Both the position numbers and the translations under genes were made by a program. From NCBI RefSeq assembly GCF_002994745.2, contig NC_037091.1, forward strand, positions 38,562,112-38,626,111: 64,000 nucleotides of DNA, read 5' to 3'. A model generated the notes under the pieces. It was not told where the DNA came from and ran no database searches. It worked only from the letters and a program-made list of their open reading frames with translations. Of this stretch, positions 9,993 to 20,558 are shown in pieces; the first letter of the stretch is position 1; each line of letters begins with the position of its first letter. Source of the DNA: Rosa chinensis (taxonomy: Eukaryota > Streptophyta > Magnoliopsida > Rosales > Rosaceae).

Positions 9993-11049
9993 ATTCGCTC
10001 TTTGCTTCAAAATGGACCAACATTCCCCTGTTGATAAAATTGTCAGTTCAAGTCTGGGAAGTGTTTCAGCAATAGCTGTTTCAGCAATTGATGCCACATC
10101 GGCACTGCGGGTGGTGATGATAATGCTGCTTCCCGGAGAAGAATTCAGCTTTGACAAACAACTCTTCAAACTCTCCCATTTTGATTCATCCTCGCTCCAT
10201 ACATCATCTAGTATAAGAACATATTTCTTCCCTGTCAACTCATCTTTAAGAGAATCAATCAATGGACTTCGATTTTTCATTCCTGTATTATGCCTCGTTA
10301 GTGATTCTAACATATGGCTTAAAATCACATCGACATCAAAAGTATTAGATACGCACACCCATATTTTCTTATTGAAATGTGTATCTATGGCAGGTTCATT
10401 GTACACTGATTTAGCCAAAGTCGTCTTTCCCAGTCCAGGCATTCCAACAATGGCCATAACCGAAAGATCCTGCTGTTTGTTGGAGTTGGTCAAGCTCTCA
10501 ACTATTTTTGACACAACATCCTCCCTTCCAAAAACCTTTTCATCCTTCTCAAAAGATGAGTCCGTTTGTCGATCCGGGCCTTTCCCTCCAGGGGTTGAAT
10601 CTCTTCTCTTTGCAACCAAGTTGATGAAAGATGCCTCCTTCTTAAGCTCCACCAAAGAGTCATTGATCTTCTTAATCTTATGCGCCATTTTGAGACGAAA
10701 CAAAAGGGGATTAGAGGCAGAAAGGAAGTTGAGTACCTCTCTTCATGTGGTTTTGCAGTTCCACTTTGCGCCGGAGAACTTCATAGTTGAATTCATCCAA
10801 AACATCATCAGCCTCGTGAGCTATGTCTTTCAGTTTCTTGACCCACTCCTCTACTGCCTTGCCCTGATGATCTTGTGGTTTCTGATCGGCAGCCCCGTGT
10901 AAGAAATCTTGAATAATGGATAAGGACTTCCCGAGCTTCTTCAGTTCGGCCTTGAACCCCCATGCAAGAGTGAGTTCTTGAGAGGCAAGTGAAGACACCT
11001 TGGTCAGAATTCCCTCAGCAGCGAAAGTGAGCAGAAATTCAGCTGCCAT
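9993..11049 (-). pseudogene. NLR1 exon 1: CC (Rx-type) and NB-ARC domains, frameshifted
   Basis: Starts with ATG at 11049 (MAAEFLLTFAAEGILTKV). The coiled-coil domain carries the EDVID-like block HEADDVLDEFNYE, and the NB-ARC domain carries the P-loop GMPGLGKTT, kinase-2 YVLILDDVW and RNBS-B GSSIIITTR. Against NLR2, two bases are missing near 10733 (ATGAAGAGAGGTACTC here, ATGAAGAGAAAGGTACTC there), so CC and NB-ARC are in different frames. The exon stops at the Copia-1 junction after ILKQRAN. An intact version would bind ATP/ADP as the switch of a CNL immune receptor; this one cannot. A closely similar full copy (NLR2) starts 18.8 kb to the right on the opposite strand. Confidence 0.94.
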
Positions 11050-11363
11050 ATTTGATAACAATTAATTAAGTGATAGATTTTCTGATCATTGGTCTCCTGT
11101 GGATGTATGAACTCTCAATTTATACACAGATAGATGGTGTGAGAGTAATCATTAAATTCTTTGCTTGACATATAAATGTAGAAAAGCTCGCCGCAATACT
11201 TTACTTGGCTCTATCATCGTCATATTCTATTTCTAAAAGCACACGCACTTGTACAGTTGTACATAACCAGTTTAACAAAGAATAATACTCAAAAAGAAAG
11301 AACATAGAAAGAGAGAATAATACTTGGATTGAGAGTAACGCAATTAGAGGCATCCTTCATATG
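11050..11363 (-). other. Upstream region of NLR1
   Basis: AT-rich, non-coding, about 315 bp between the NLR1 start codon and the mini-Gypsy insertion. A TATA-like AATTTATACACAG lies near 11115-11127. It is the likely remainder of the NLR1 promoter, now cut off from farther upstream sequence by the insertion. Confidence 0.5.
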
Positions 11364-11870
11364 TGATGTAGGACGAGATTTTAGCCAACTTCAACAAAGA
11401 ATCACGAAAAGAAAGAAGCGTTTGCACATTAAGAAGAATGATTTGAATATTGAAAATTGGTATTCAAATAGGCTTCTTAATGATGGAATTAATCATAAAT
11501 TACTATTTTGGATATATCGGGATTCTCGAGCGAAATCTTGGTTGGGATTCCAAATATATGTTTGCGTAATATTCTTTAATGTCTAGGATTTTATTTCCGA
11601 TTTTTATTTAATTAGGTTTCCTAGTTTTAGTCTATAATAAATTGTTCTTTTTGTTTTCTAGTTGTATTAGGTTTATTCTATGTGCCCTATATAAGGCACC
11701 TCTTCGATTGTAATTTTCATTCAAGTTATCAATAAAAACCCAAATATTAGAGAAGTTTCTCTATCTTTCTTACGGCTGTGCCCGTAATTGCTAGTGGATT
11801 CTAGCTCATCTCATATGGCTTTCGACGCTTGACGGAGCCTCTTACTATTGTGTTCACGCTTCCCGCATCA
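11364..11870 (+). repeat. Mini-Gypsy 5' LTR
   Basis: 507 bp, starts TGATGTAGGACG, ends CCCGCATCA. A TATA box (TATATAA, 11688-11694) lies in the middle, with an AATAAA-like polyadenylation signal (CAATAAAAACCC) about 35 bp further on. Confidence 0.93.
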
Positions 11871-12081
11871 TTTGGTATCAGAGCCAGGTTTCGCCCGCTT
11901 CTTTGCAGACGACGATCCAAGGGAGAAGTTCACTACCACCAACCTCAACGACGCTGGTCGTAGAGTATCTATCAAAGAAAGTTTCGTTGAAGAGGAACAT
12001 GCCAAGGGATTCGCCCTAGGACAACCTCATCAATCCAAAAAAAAAAAAATAAAGAGAGAGAGAGAGAAAAAAAAAAAAAAC

Positions 12082-13071
12082 ATGGAACGTTGGATATTCA
12101 CAACGCCGGATTACGACGACTTCCGAACTACATGTGTCATCAAAGACAAGGTATGCTCTGTAATAATTGACAGTGGTTTACGAGAGAACTTTGTAGCAAA
12201 CAAAGTTGTAGATTATTTTCAATTACCGACAGTGAAGCTGAGTGATCCATACTGGATTCCATTTGGAGAGGATGAATATGCACAAGTAACAGAGGTTTGT
12301 AAAGTTCCTGTCTCTATAGGAAAATTTTATAAAGAAGAGATTACTTGTCATGTGATTGACATGGACGACACTAATGTACTTTTTGGAAGACCATGGCATG
12401 AAAGCGTCAAAGGTGGTTATTGCAAGGACAACACATATTTATTTAGGTGGGAGTCGCATAAAATTAAAATCAAGCCTGGAATGAAGAACATCAACAATGA
12501 CCATCCTGAGGTCTGTGAAAAGGAACATGAAGATGCCACTTTGAAGATTGAAGAGAAACTCATTAAGGACAAGGAAGCTAATTCATTCATCACATCGATA
12601 TCCATGTCATGCATGCCTAATTGTGTTCAAGATCAACCCAAGGAGAAGTCATTGCCCATTCCTTTTCAAGTGGAGGAGTTCAAGCTTCAAGATGCTGATT
12701 CTAAACTTGTCTACGGTATTGGATTCATGGTGATACCTTTTAATTTCGAAAATATTGAAGTTGATGGCTTATCATGTTTTATTCCTACTAACGATCGAGC
12801 TGCATACAAGAGGAACTCGAGGTCGAGTTCTTTTCAGGTGGAGGAGACTGATGTAGGACGAGATTTTAGCCAACTTCAACAAAGAATCACGAAAAGAAAG
12901 AAGCGTTTGCACATTAAGAAGAATGATTTGAATATTGAAAATTGGTATTCAAATAGGCTTCTTAATGATGGAATTAATCATAAATTACTATTTTGGATAT
13001 ATCGGGATTCTCGAGCGAAATCTTGGTTGGGATTCCAAATATATGTTTGCGTAATATTCTTTAATGTCTAG
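12082..13071 (+). CDS. Mini-Gypsy protease-like (retropepsin) fragment
   Basis: An open frame from ATG 12082 (MERWIFTTPDYDDF), just after an A/GA-rich tract, running through the interior and 223 bp into the 3' LTR. The Gypsy-type aspartic protease signature is visible: IIDSGLRENFVA with the catalytic D-S-G, followed about 70 residues later by NVLFGRPWHESVKGG, corresponding to the usual LGRPW block. About 150 residues of acidic, low-conservation sequence follow. There is no gag zinc knuckle and no polymerase. In full elements this domain cuts the polyprotein; here it may be a passenger remnant. Confidence 0.7.
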   Translation: MERWIFTTPDYDDFRTTCVIKDKVCSVIIDSGLRENFVANKVVDYFQLPTVKLSDPYWIPFGEDEYAQVTEVCKVPVSIGKFYKEEITCHVIDMDDTNVLFGRPWHESVKGGYCKDNTYLFRWESHKIKIKPGMKNINNDHPEVCEKEHEDATLKIEEKLIKDKEANSFITSISMSCMPNCVQDQPKEKSLPIPFQVEEFKLQDADSKLVYGIGFMVIPFNFENIEVDGLSCFIPTNDRAAYKRNSRSSSFQVEETDVGRDFSQLQQRITKRKKRLHIKKNDLNIENWYSNRLLNDGINHKLLFWIYRDSRAKSWLGFQIYVCVIFFNV

Positions 13072-13355
13072 GATTTTATTTCCGATTTTTATTTAATTAG
13101 GTTTCCTAGTTTTAGTCTATAATAAATTGTTCTTTTTGTTTTCTAGTTGTATTAGGTTTATTCTATGTGCCCTATATAAGGCACCTCTTCGATTGTAATT
13201 TTCATTCAAGTTATCAATAAAAACCCAAATATTAGAGAAGTTTCTCTATCTTTCTTACGGCTGTGCCCGTAATTGCTAGTGGATTCTAGCTCATCTCATA
13301 TGGCTTTCGACGCTTGACGGAGCCTCTTACTATTGTGTTCACGCTTCCCGCATCA
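12849..13355 (+). repeat. Mini-Gypsy 3' LTR
   Basis: 507 bp, no difference seen from 11364-11870. It is followed directly by the duplicated ATATG. Confidence 0.93.
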
Positions 13356-13360
13356 ATATG

Positions 13361-13701
13361 CTTGGCTTGAGGATAATCTCATGTACCACACACACCTGGC
13401 AATATTGATCTCCTTCAAAGGATAAGCTTTTTTCTCATGACCGATGAAGCAAAAATAATTGAAAGTACAGAGGATAATTTATGTAATTCTGGCATTCTGC
13501 CGTGGAAAAAGATCATCACAACAAATGATTTACTGAGTTTCATTTTTTTTTTTTTTTATCATCATCACTCGGCTACATCAGATTTTGTTCACTACATTTC
13601 TCTCTCAACGGGGTCCTTCGACTCCAATTGACATTGATCAAGTTACACATAATCATTTACTTTTTTCTTTTCAAAATTGATGCCCTATTCTCTGCTACCA
13701 A
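13361..13701. other. Short unique stretch between two mobile elements
   Basis: About 340 bp with a T-rich run near 13545. I see no coding sequence, motif or repeat that I can name. Confidence 0.4.
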
Positions 13702-14317
13702 ATTAATTTTATAACAAATTACATATAAGTTATTGACAAAAGATAACTTAACAAATACATCCTTTAAAGATTGAATTAAACATATAAGGACTAAATCTTA
13801 CAAATAAGGACAATGTGCTCTCCACTTGCCACATGTCATGAGTTAATTTACCTTTTTACCCTTAACTACTTCTTTTGACTTCTAATCCATTTATAATGAT
13901 TAAATATTACAAATAAGGACAATCTGCTTTTCACTTGCCACATGTCATGAGAAAATAATAAATTTTTATCCTTAACTACTTTTTTTTACTTTTAATTCCT
14001 TTATGTTACTTTTTTTTTTAAATAATCCATTTATATTACTTTTTTTTTAGAATAATATTTTTATGTAACTTTTTTTCGTAAGATAGCTTTATTGATATTT
14101 TAAACTCTCCAAAATGTCTTCAAAACTAGTTTTAGATACGAATATTTACCCCATATATCAAAACTTCAATCAAATTTTCTAAATTTTAATTTGCGCAAAA
14201 TATCTATTGAAATTTCCACAATTTTGAAGTACCAAAATTTTCTAAACTTCGTCTCACTAGTACGTTTCCCAACACAAATCCCCTCTTCCGGTAATGCACT
14301 CGTCATTGCGTAATCCT

Positions 14318-14785
14318 ACTACTACATTCGCTGCACTCATACTCGTCCAGTTCTGCTACTGTACTTGTACTCGTGTTTTGCTACTGCACTCGTCATCGCC
14401 TAATCCTGCTACTACACTAGTCAAATCCTGCTACTGCACTTGTCATCACCTAATCCTGCTACTGCACTCGTTGCAGTCATACTCGTCCAGTTCTGCTACT
14501 GTCCTCGTACTCGTGTTCTGCTACTGTACTCGTCATCGCCTAATCCTGCTACTGCACTTGTCCAATCCTGCTACTGTACTCGCTGCACTCATACTTAATC
14601 CAGTTCTGCTACTGCACTTGTACTATTGTTCTGCTACTGCACTCATCATCACCTAATCTTGCTACTGCACTCATCCAATCCTGCTACTGTACTCACACTC
14701 AGTCCAGTTCTGCTATTCAACTTGTACTTATGTTCTGCTACTGCACTCGTACTCGTCCAGTTCTGCTACTGCACTCAATGGAAAT
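14318..14785. repeat. Minisatellite of CTGCTACTGCACT-type units (copy A)
   Basis: Irregular tandem units built from CTGCTACTGCACT plus a variable CGTCATCGCCTAATC or CGTCCAGTT segment, spaced about 25-45 bp. The same tract occurs inverted in copy B. Open frames of about 120 codons here have a repetitive Leu/Cys/Ser make-up and look like products of the repeat rather than a gene. Confidence 0.8.
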
Positions 14786-15360
14786 CATATAATTCAGTCT
14801 CTAGTTATAATTGGCCCCAAAATACACAGTATTCCACCAAAGCTTGAACTTAAAACAAGGCTTAAGAAGCACCTGATGCCTTGGTATATGACATGATGGA
14901 GCCAAGAGATTTCATACAACTCTGATTATAAAGATGGTTAATGTAAAGTTACCATACATATGATGGAACTTCTAGTACTGAATTAACCTTTGTCTAAACA
15001 TTCCAGATAATTTTTTACGTATTTAGTATGTACTGCAATGTCTAAGTAACTATTGGTTTCACCACGATAGCTGCAAATTCAGACAGTGCTTCCTACTAAT
15101 ATGAGCCAAACTTACAAAAGCAGAAGAAAAACATAATGAAATGAATCTGTACGATTATCTATCCAACTTTCCCAACATTTCCTAACCACCACCATGTTAG
15201 GAATGTCAAACAAAAATTAGCATACAACAAATATCGTCACTTTATACAATAAGAGACGGAATAAGCTATACCCAACAAGCAAAAACCAAAACAAAATCGA
15301 ATTGTGCAAGAAGCATTGTAATTCCATGAACAGAGAGTAAAAAAAAGATGAAAACTTTAC

Positions 15361-15558
15361 CTGTTTGAGAATATGGGTCTGCTGCTTGAGAGGTCTGAAG
15401 CCTCCTCTGACGCTGATGAAGTAAAGATCTCTACTTTCACTTCTTCTATGGAGGTTCACAGAGTTCTGAGGCTGACCTAGTTGAAAAGCAAGGTAGAGAC
15501 CAAAGCAGAGACACACTTGTGCCACAATAGTGGGAACCCATAAACGTTTCTTCTCCAA
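15361..15558 (-). pseudogene. Captured first exon of a membrane protein gene (copy A)
   Basis: Begins at ATG 15558 with MEKKRLWVPTIVAQVCLCF; a hydrophobic segment at about residues 7-28 fits a signal anchor. It continues to DLYFISVRGGFRPLKQQ and ends at a well-formed splice donor (CAAACAG|GTAAAG) at 15361. No second exon follows, so this is a truncated gene piece. I do not recognise the family with confidence; it looks like the start of a plant type II membrane protein. It lies directly behind the kinase fragment on the same strand. An identical arrangement is in copy B. Confidence 0.6.
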
Positions 15559-15562
15559 TTTT

Positions 15563-15919
15563 TCACATACACGGAGAGAGAGAGCGATTGAGATCTAACC
15601 TCTCTCTCTCTCTCTGCTCAATGATGGCTCCTCCACTTATAGATCTGAATGAATCAACACCTGAAATAGAAATATCCCGATCCGAAGCAGTTGGCGGATC
15701 CCCTTGATTTTCGACCGGGAGGCGCTCGAAGGTCGGAACGACGTCAGATTTGAAGCAGAGGTCGAAGTCGGAGAGCATGATGTGGTCGTCCTCGCGGAGG
15801 AGGACGTTCTCAGGTCTGAGGTCGCGGTAGACGATCTGGAGCGCGTGGAGGTTTGGGTATTGGATATTGGTCAGTGGCAATGCACGTAAATTGTGATGAA
15901 ACTCAAGCATTTTAGTCAT
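15563..15919 (-). pseudogene. Captured AGC-VIII (WAG/PINOID-like) protein kinase fragment (copy A)
   Basis: The 118-codon frame contains the catalytic loop [16 protein letters not shown] and the DFD variant of the magnesium-binding motif in [18 protein letters not shown], both typical of plant AGC-VIII kinases of the WAG/PINOID group, which phosphorylate auxin transporters. Only subdomains VI-VII survive. The ATP-binding loop, activation segment and C-lobe are absent, and the usual lysine of RDLKPEN is arginine. After this block the frame runs into unrelated sequence ending in a GAGA-rich stretch. It is a non-functional gene piece carried by the mobile element. Confidence 0.75.
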
Positions 15920-16065
15920 TTTCTATTAAAATTCGAAGCAGGCCTGATTCATTTGGTTTTTGGGCCTGAGCTTGTGTCCTTATTTGTATAAAACAAATTG
16001 AATGTGAGTTTTCTGTGTTTATATCTTTGGTCAGGTGCTACTGTGTAATTTTCTATTAATTAATT

Positions 16066-16392
16066 TCACGTGCAAACCTAGAGTTAGGTTGCACGTGAGG
16101 GGGCGTGTTGGAGAGGAAAGATCCCACATTAGAAGAGTGACAAATAAAATATAACTTATAAGTGGGTAGATCTCACCCAATTGTACTTTAGGTTTGCACG
16201 TGAGGGGGCGTGTTGGAGAGGAAAGATCCCACATTAGAAGAGTGACAAATAAAATATAACTTATAAGTGGGTGGATCTCACCCAATTGTACCGAGGCCTT
16301 TTGTGATTAAAACCCAACACCTAATAGGTGGTTAAGTTGGGACAGTATCGGTACAATGGTGGGCCACGGGCCACGCTTGTCGCTGTTTAACA
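16066..16392 (+). mobile_element. TRIM element, 3' half (polypurine tract plus LTR), split from its 5' half
   Basis: Contains CACGTGAGGGGGCG (polypurine tract), a partial LTR (about 16106-16187), a second polypurine tract and a complete 182-bp LTR (16211-16392; TGTTGGAGAG...GCTGTTTAACA). The host bases after it are TAGAA. The 5' LTR with its primer-binding site is not here but at 63479-63672 on the opposite strand, next to TTCTA (the complement of TAGAA). The two full LTRs differ at two positions that I can see. TRIMs encode no protein and move with other elements' enzymes. Confidence 0.85.
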
Positions 16393-16505
16393 TAGAAAGT
16401 AGAGAAATAAAAGAGATTTTTGAAATTTTTATAACAATCTCTTTTATATGAAGGTGCACTTTAAGAATTATTGGGATTTTGGAGTCAGTGATTATATTAT
16501 AAATG

Positions 16506-18135
16506 ACTAAATTCAGTTTAGTCCCTCGAACTTTAAGCCTAAAATCACTTTGATCCCTGATTTTTTTTTTTAACCCCAATTTCCATCAACCTAGTCCAAA
16601 ATTTAACTTTGACTCTGATCGTGACGTCATACGCTGAATTGGCACCGACAAGCATGGCTCACTGTTCAAATTTTGACTCTCAGTTTGAGGAAATGTCCAA
16701 ATTACCCTCCTCTCCTCTCTCCTCTCCCAAATACCACAACCCTCTCTCTAACCCTAAAAACCCAGATCTCTTTGTAGCTCTGCTCAACCGCCACTATCCT
16801 CCTCTCCTACCTCACTTCCTGCTCCCAATCCTCTTCACCATCAAAACCAGTCTCCGACTACGCTCTCTCTCTCTGTTCTCCCTCATCTTCCAATCTCCCC
16901 AAACCCACCATCTCTGTACTCTCCAGAGGCATTCCCACCACCACCCAAACCATCAAAACCATATTTCACTTCATCTTCGCCACCTAAAATCAAAATAGTA
17001 AAAAGCATCCAATCCAACCCGACCTTGTGATAAAACCCAGATGAGTCAGATTACCAAAAACCCATCAAAAATTTCCAAGCTTTCAACAGACCCAACTCAG
17101 ATTATCAAACACCCATCAAGATTATCACAGGAAATAAGAAAACAAAAAACCATAACTGAATTTTATGAGCAAAAAGAAAAAATCACAAAACTCACCAACC
17201 ATACTAATAAAATTCAAAATCAAATCAAATCATGAATGAGTGAACCTCTATAATCAAAAGCAACCCAGCTCAAATCACAAGATGCAGTGAGAATTAGCAC
17301 CAAATCGGAGCTCGTTTTGCTGAAAATAGAAAAAAAAAAAAAAAAAAGGGTTTTGGGATCGCAAAGGGTGGGTGGGTGGGGTGGGGCCTGGGAGGGAGAG
17401 AGAGATAGAGGCTTCTAGGCATCGCCAGACGACATGGAGGCTGGGTTTGACTCGACGGAGACCGCGGAGCATGGTTGTGGTGGAGGTGAGCGCTGTGGTG
17501 CTTAGAGACCAGCGGTGGAGGAGAGAGAATTCTAGATTTACTTTCTCTTTCCTCGAACTCTCTCATACAGAAACCCAGCAAAAGTTGCTTCACAATCTGT
17601 TCTCTTCTCATCATTCTCCAGCTTCTCGGTGCATCTTCTGGGCGTCGTCGTTGCTGCGCCTACCTACTTGAAGACAAGCGGTGGTGTTTGGGGATGTCTC
17701 GCTTCTTGGAGCCGCCGATATGAGTGGAGAGGTGGTGAGTGCCGCTGTCGTAGTCGACAAAGACATGCTTCTGGAAGAGGACATGGGTTGGAGTTATTGT
17801 GTCGTGATCTGAGGCCGAAGAGGACGTGGTGGAGGAGGGAGGGAAAGGGAGAGAGAGAGAGAGAGGAGCTCTCGGGTTTCAGGAGAAGAGATGAGGAAAA
17901 GAGTATGAAGGGGTAATTTGGACATTTCGTTCAAACTGAGAGTCAAAAACTGAACAGTGGGCCATGCTTGTCGGTGCCAACTCAGCGTATGACGTCATGA
18001 TTAGAGTCAAAGTCAAATTTTGAACTAGGTTGATGGAAATTGGAAATGCAGGGACCATCTTGATTAAAAAAAAGTGAGGGACCAAAGTGATTTTAGGCCT
18101 AAAATTCGAGAGACTAAACTGAATTTAGTCCTGTC
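16506..18135. mobile_element. Mutator-like element with long terminal inverted repeats
   Basis: The left arm (16506 to about 16708) and the right arm (about 17910-18135) are inverted copies of each other, over 200 bp and mostly identical. Both read ACTAAATTCAGTTTAGT at the outer end, then AAAATCACTTTG, TTTCCATCAACCTAGT, GACGTCATACGCTGA and GGCACCGACAAGCATGG. ATAAATG flanks both ends (16499-16505, 18136-18142) and may be part of the target duplication, though the left tip seems to have lost a few bases. The 1.2-kb interior is CT/GA-rich with no recognisable transposase, so the element is non-autonomous. Confidence 0.75.
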
Positions 18136-18274
18136 ATAAATGTAAAATGCATTTGTGGGTGTTCAATTTTTTCTAAGCATTAATATCTTCTGATTCAATT
18201 GAAATCGTATCACAGTTGTGAATCCAATTGGGTAATTAGTTGTCTTGCTAATTATTGAACCTGCCTGACTTCAG

Positions 18275-20345
18275 GAGGCAACACTTTTGCTCTGAACACA
18301 ATCATTCAAATGATAGAGAAAGAGACCACCTGAATAAGTTTCCTAGTGTCCACTCGTATTCTCCTGCTTTACATGCTACTTGGAAGTGAGTAACTTGTCC
18401 CGTTAAGTTGTTGCATTCTCTATTCATGATCTTGCAAAATCGCATATTGAGTTGAATACCGAGAATAGAAGTGATCCTGGAGTTTCAGTTTTAAAAACAG
18501 TACTTTCCAGGGCCTCTTGGCTACTGTATGACATATAGAGATCTCATAAAGTTTCATAAAAACTCTTTTCTGAAGCTCTATGATGTGTGTAATATAAGGT
18601 TGTCACCTTGGAACTAATCTATCCAACGATCACCGATTTCTTTTTATCTATAAGTGTTTTTAATATAAATTTCTGGTAGTTTTATCCCATGAGTTAAGGC
18701 ATACCGCCAATTAAAAGAATGATTCTACTACCATTTTCAGGTCAGCTGGATATATACAAGATTTAATAATGTATCATTTCCATTTTTCAAAAGCTTAATT
18801 GGTGTTTCTTTCTTTAGGGGAGGCTTCATCATTCTCGATTCAGAAACACCTGCTCAATTCATTGGTGGATTCCAGGCACAACCTCCTTGTACTGTACATC
18901 ATAAAGCCTATGAGTTTTCACGAAAAATGCCTCATGTCTTACCGGACAATTTGCTTCCTAGATTGCTTCTTTGGGCTGATCCCTTCCGAGAGGAATGTCC
19001 TGATCTTCAAGATGTTGACTTTACTTTTTCCCTGATAATAACATTGCCAGGTCTGTTTTGTCTTCAAATTGCATGGTTGTTATCATGTTATGTATGAAAT
19101 ATGTTGTCCATAGAAGTATCTTATCTGAGCATATTTTTTTTCCTGCTGATTTGTAGATCAAAAGAGACATACGCTTTGTTGTTGGAGGTCATGGATACCC
19201 AAAATTCAGTGATGATGATTTACTTTGATGGAGTGGATGTTGTGGATTTGTTGATAGTTACATCTAAACAGCTGCATTTAGACTCATTTGAGTAAACTTT
19301 CTTATAGAATGCTTCTTCTCTTGCAGAGATTTCGCCCTTTCAGATGACTTTTAGGGAATTTTTATTTGGTAGGTTCTTTATTGATATCGTACATTGCTTA
19401 TCAACCATCAACATATTGGTAATTATAACTGTAGCAAGAAAATGCGTAGAGTTTCAAGGAAGCTAGGGGCCAGGTCACAAAATATTGTGTCTCAAATGTA
19501 ATTAACTAGGATGGCTTCTTGCATTGTGAAGTTGGTGTCTTTAGTAGCTTTTATCATCTAGTTACATGCACACAATGCTATGTGTGCTTCTGCTTGTAAT
19601 TTTTTACTTGGTGCCCTAATACGATTGCCTGGAATTTTGTTATTGCAGATACGGTGACAAGTCCAAGTACAGAAAATTTCTCATGGGGAATTTTTGCGTG
19701 ACAAGAATCATTGTTGAGCTGACATGGGTGACAATGGAACTACTGTTGATATGGAAGTTGACATGGCAGGTGGAAAGATGGTGGGAACCGTTGATATAGT
19801 CGTTCCGAAAGGTTCATCCACCCGTTGTAGAAGGCCTGAGCCTATCATGAAAGTAGTGCAGCAACTTTTGACTATTAAGAAGGAGGAGCATTCATCCTAC
19901 CAGACCAGATTAAGGGTTCTAGATTCTACTATTAAACAATTGTTGGCATTTAACTCAGAGGAGCTTATCATGAAGGATGAGCATTCTGCATCATCGGGTA
20001 TTAATTTTTTAAACTGTCATTATATTTTTTCATAAAAGGGAACTTCCTCATGGTCTGTCATATTGATCGATGCTTATCTTCCACCTTGATCCTTATATCA
20101 AAAATGAAGACGGCATGTTGCATGCAAGTGAAGCTGGAGAAAGATGAGGATGAAATCTGCCTTATAACGGACAAGAAAACACTCCCACCAAGCTTTCCTG
20201 AGCTTAACCCTCAAAAGTGTTGCTGGCTCAACTGATGAAATGGTAGGGACAACTTCAACTGTAGACGAGATAACCATACTTTGGATGCTTTGCAGCAGAG
20301 ATAACCACACCAGAATATAGCTAGAAAGAAAATACAGAGACAGTT
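18275..20345 (+). pseudogene. Decayed PHD-finger protein gene: SPOC-like (AIPP2-type) region
   Basis: Exon-like blocks lie at 18275-18385, 18818-19050, 19157-19291 and about 19650-20040, the first three with sensible splice borders. Joined, they read HATWK, GGFIILDSETPAQFIGGF, QAQPPCTVHHKAYEFSRKMP, LWADPFREECPDLQDV, then LLEVMDTQNSVMM and LLIVTSKQLHLDS. I recall this pattern from the SPOC-like domain of plant PHD-finger proteins of the AIPP2 type (chromatin readers that control gene silencing); this is recognition by eye only. One T seems lost near 19028, shifting the frame, and the last block is also out of frame. Copia-2 interrupts it at 20345. It may be the 3' part of the gene whose exon is at 63764-63936. 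Confidence 0.55.
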
Positions 20346-20558
20346 TGTTAACTAACTTGTCCTTATCCTCTGTTGTGGATGTGATACCGTCCTATTGTGT
20401 TGATAAGTCTAAGCTAGCTGGCATAATTATCTTTTACTTGTTGATAGATGTTTGTAATCTTAGAGTTCTAATTGTACTACGTTTGGTATACAGCAGCCGT
20501 TATATTATAAATACAATTATTCAATACAAAGAATATATTCAGTTCCAGTAATTCTTCA
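20346..20558 (+). repeat. Copia-2 5' LTR
   Basis: 213 bp, TGTTAACTAAC...AATTCTTCA, directly followed by the Met-tRNA primer site. A TATA-like TTATAAATACAA lies near 20508. Confidence 0.94.

Larger units (their letters stand above)
11364..13355 (+). mobile_element. Mini-Gypsy: compact non-autonomous LTR retrotransposon (1992 bp)
   Basis: Two 507-bp LTRs (11364-11870 and 12849-13355) enclose a 978-bp interior. The target duplication is ATATG (11359-11363, 13356-13360). A primer-binding site TGGTATCAGAGCC (initiator Met tRNA) lies at 11873-11885, and a purine-rich AGGTGGAGGAGA precedes the 3' LTR. The LTRs look identical by eye, so this is a very recent insertion. The interior encodes only a retropepsin-like segment of Gypsy type, with no reverse transcriptase, RNase H or integrase. 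It must have moved with proteins supplied by a relative. Confidence 0.93.
13713..16054. mobile_element. Pack-MULE-like element, copy A
   Basis: A 2.34-kb unit that recurs almost unchanged, inverted, at 60944-63289 (copy B). Its ends are AACAAATTACATATAAG (left) and, read inward, AGAAAATTACACAGTAG (right): an imperfect inverted repeat with a shared AAATTACA core. The left flank is ATTAATTTTAT (13702-13712) and the right flank is TTAATTAATT (16056-16065). These do not match each other, but each matches one flank of copy B. Duplications of 9-11 bp plus captured gene pieces point to a Mutator-like element; I see no transposase. It carries a minisatellite (14318-14785) and fragments of two host genes (15361-15919). 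Confidence 0.75.

Noticed and set aside
11873..11885. tRNA-like words (TGGTATCAGAGCC and similar, also at 20559, 23435, 41491 and 63479)
   Set aside because: These are primer-binding sites of LTR elements, only complementary to the tRNA 3' end; no cloverleaf surrounds them.
14294..14847. Open frames of about 120 and 73 codons rich in Leu/Cys/Ser
   Set aside because: They are translations of a CTGCTACTGCACT minisatellite; all three frames give similar repetitive peptides, and the same tract occurs in copy B.
16211..16392. Possible 5S-rRNA-derived LTR (Cassandra-type TRIM)
   Set aside because: I could not see the internal 5S promoter boxes in this 182-bp LTR, so it is left as an unnamed TRIM.
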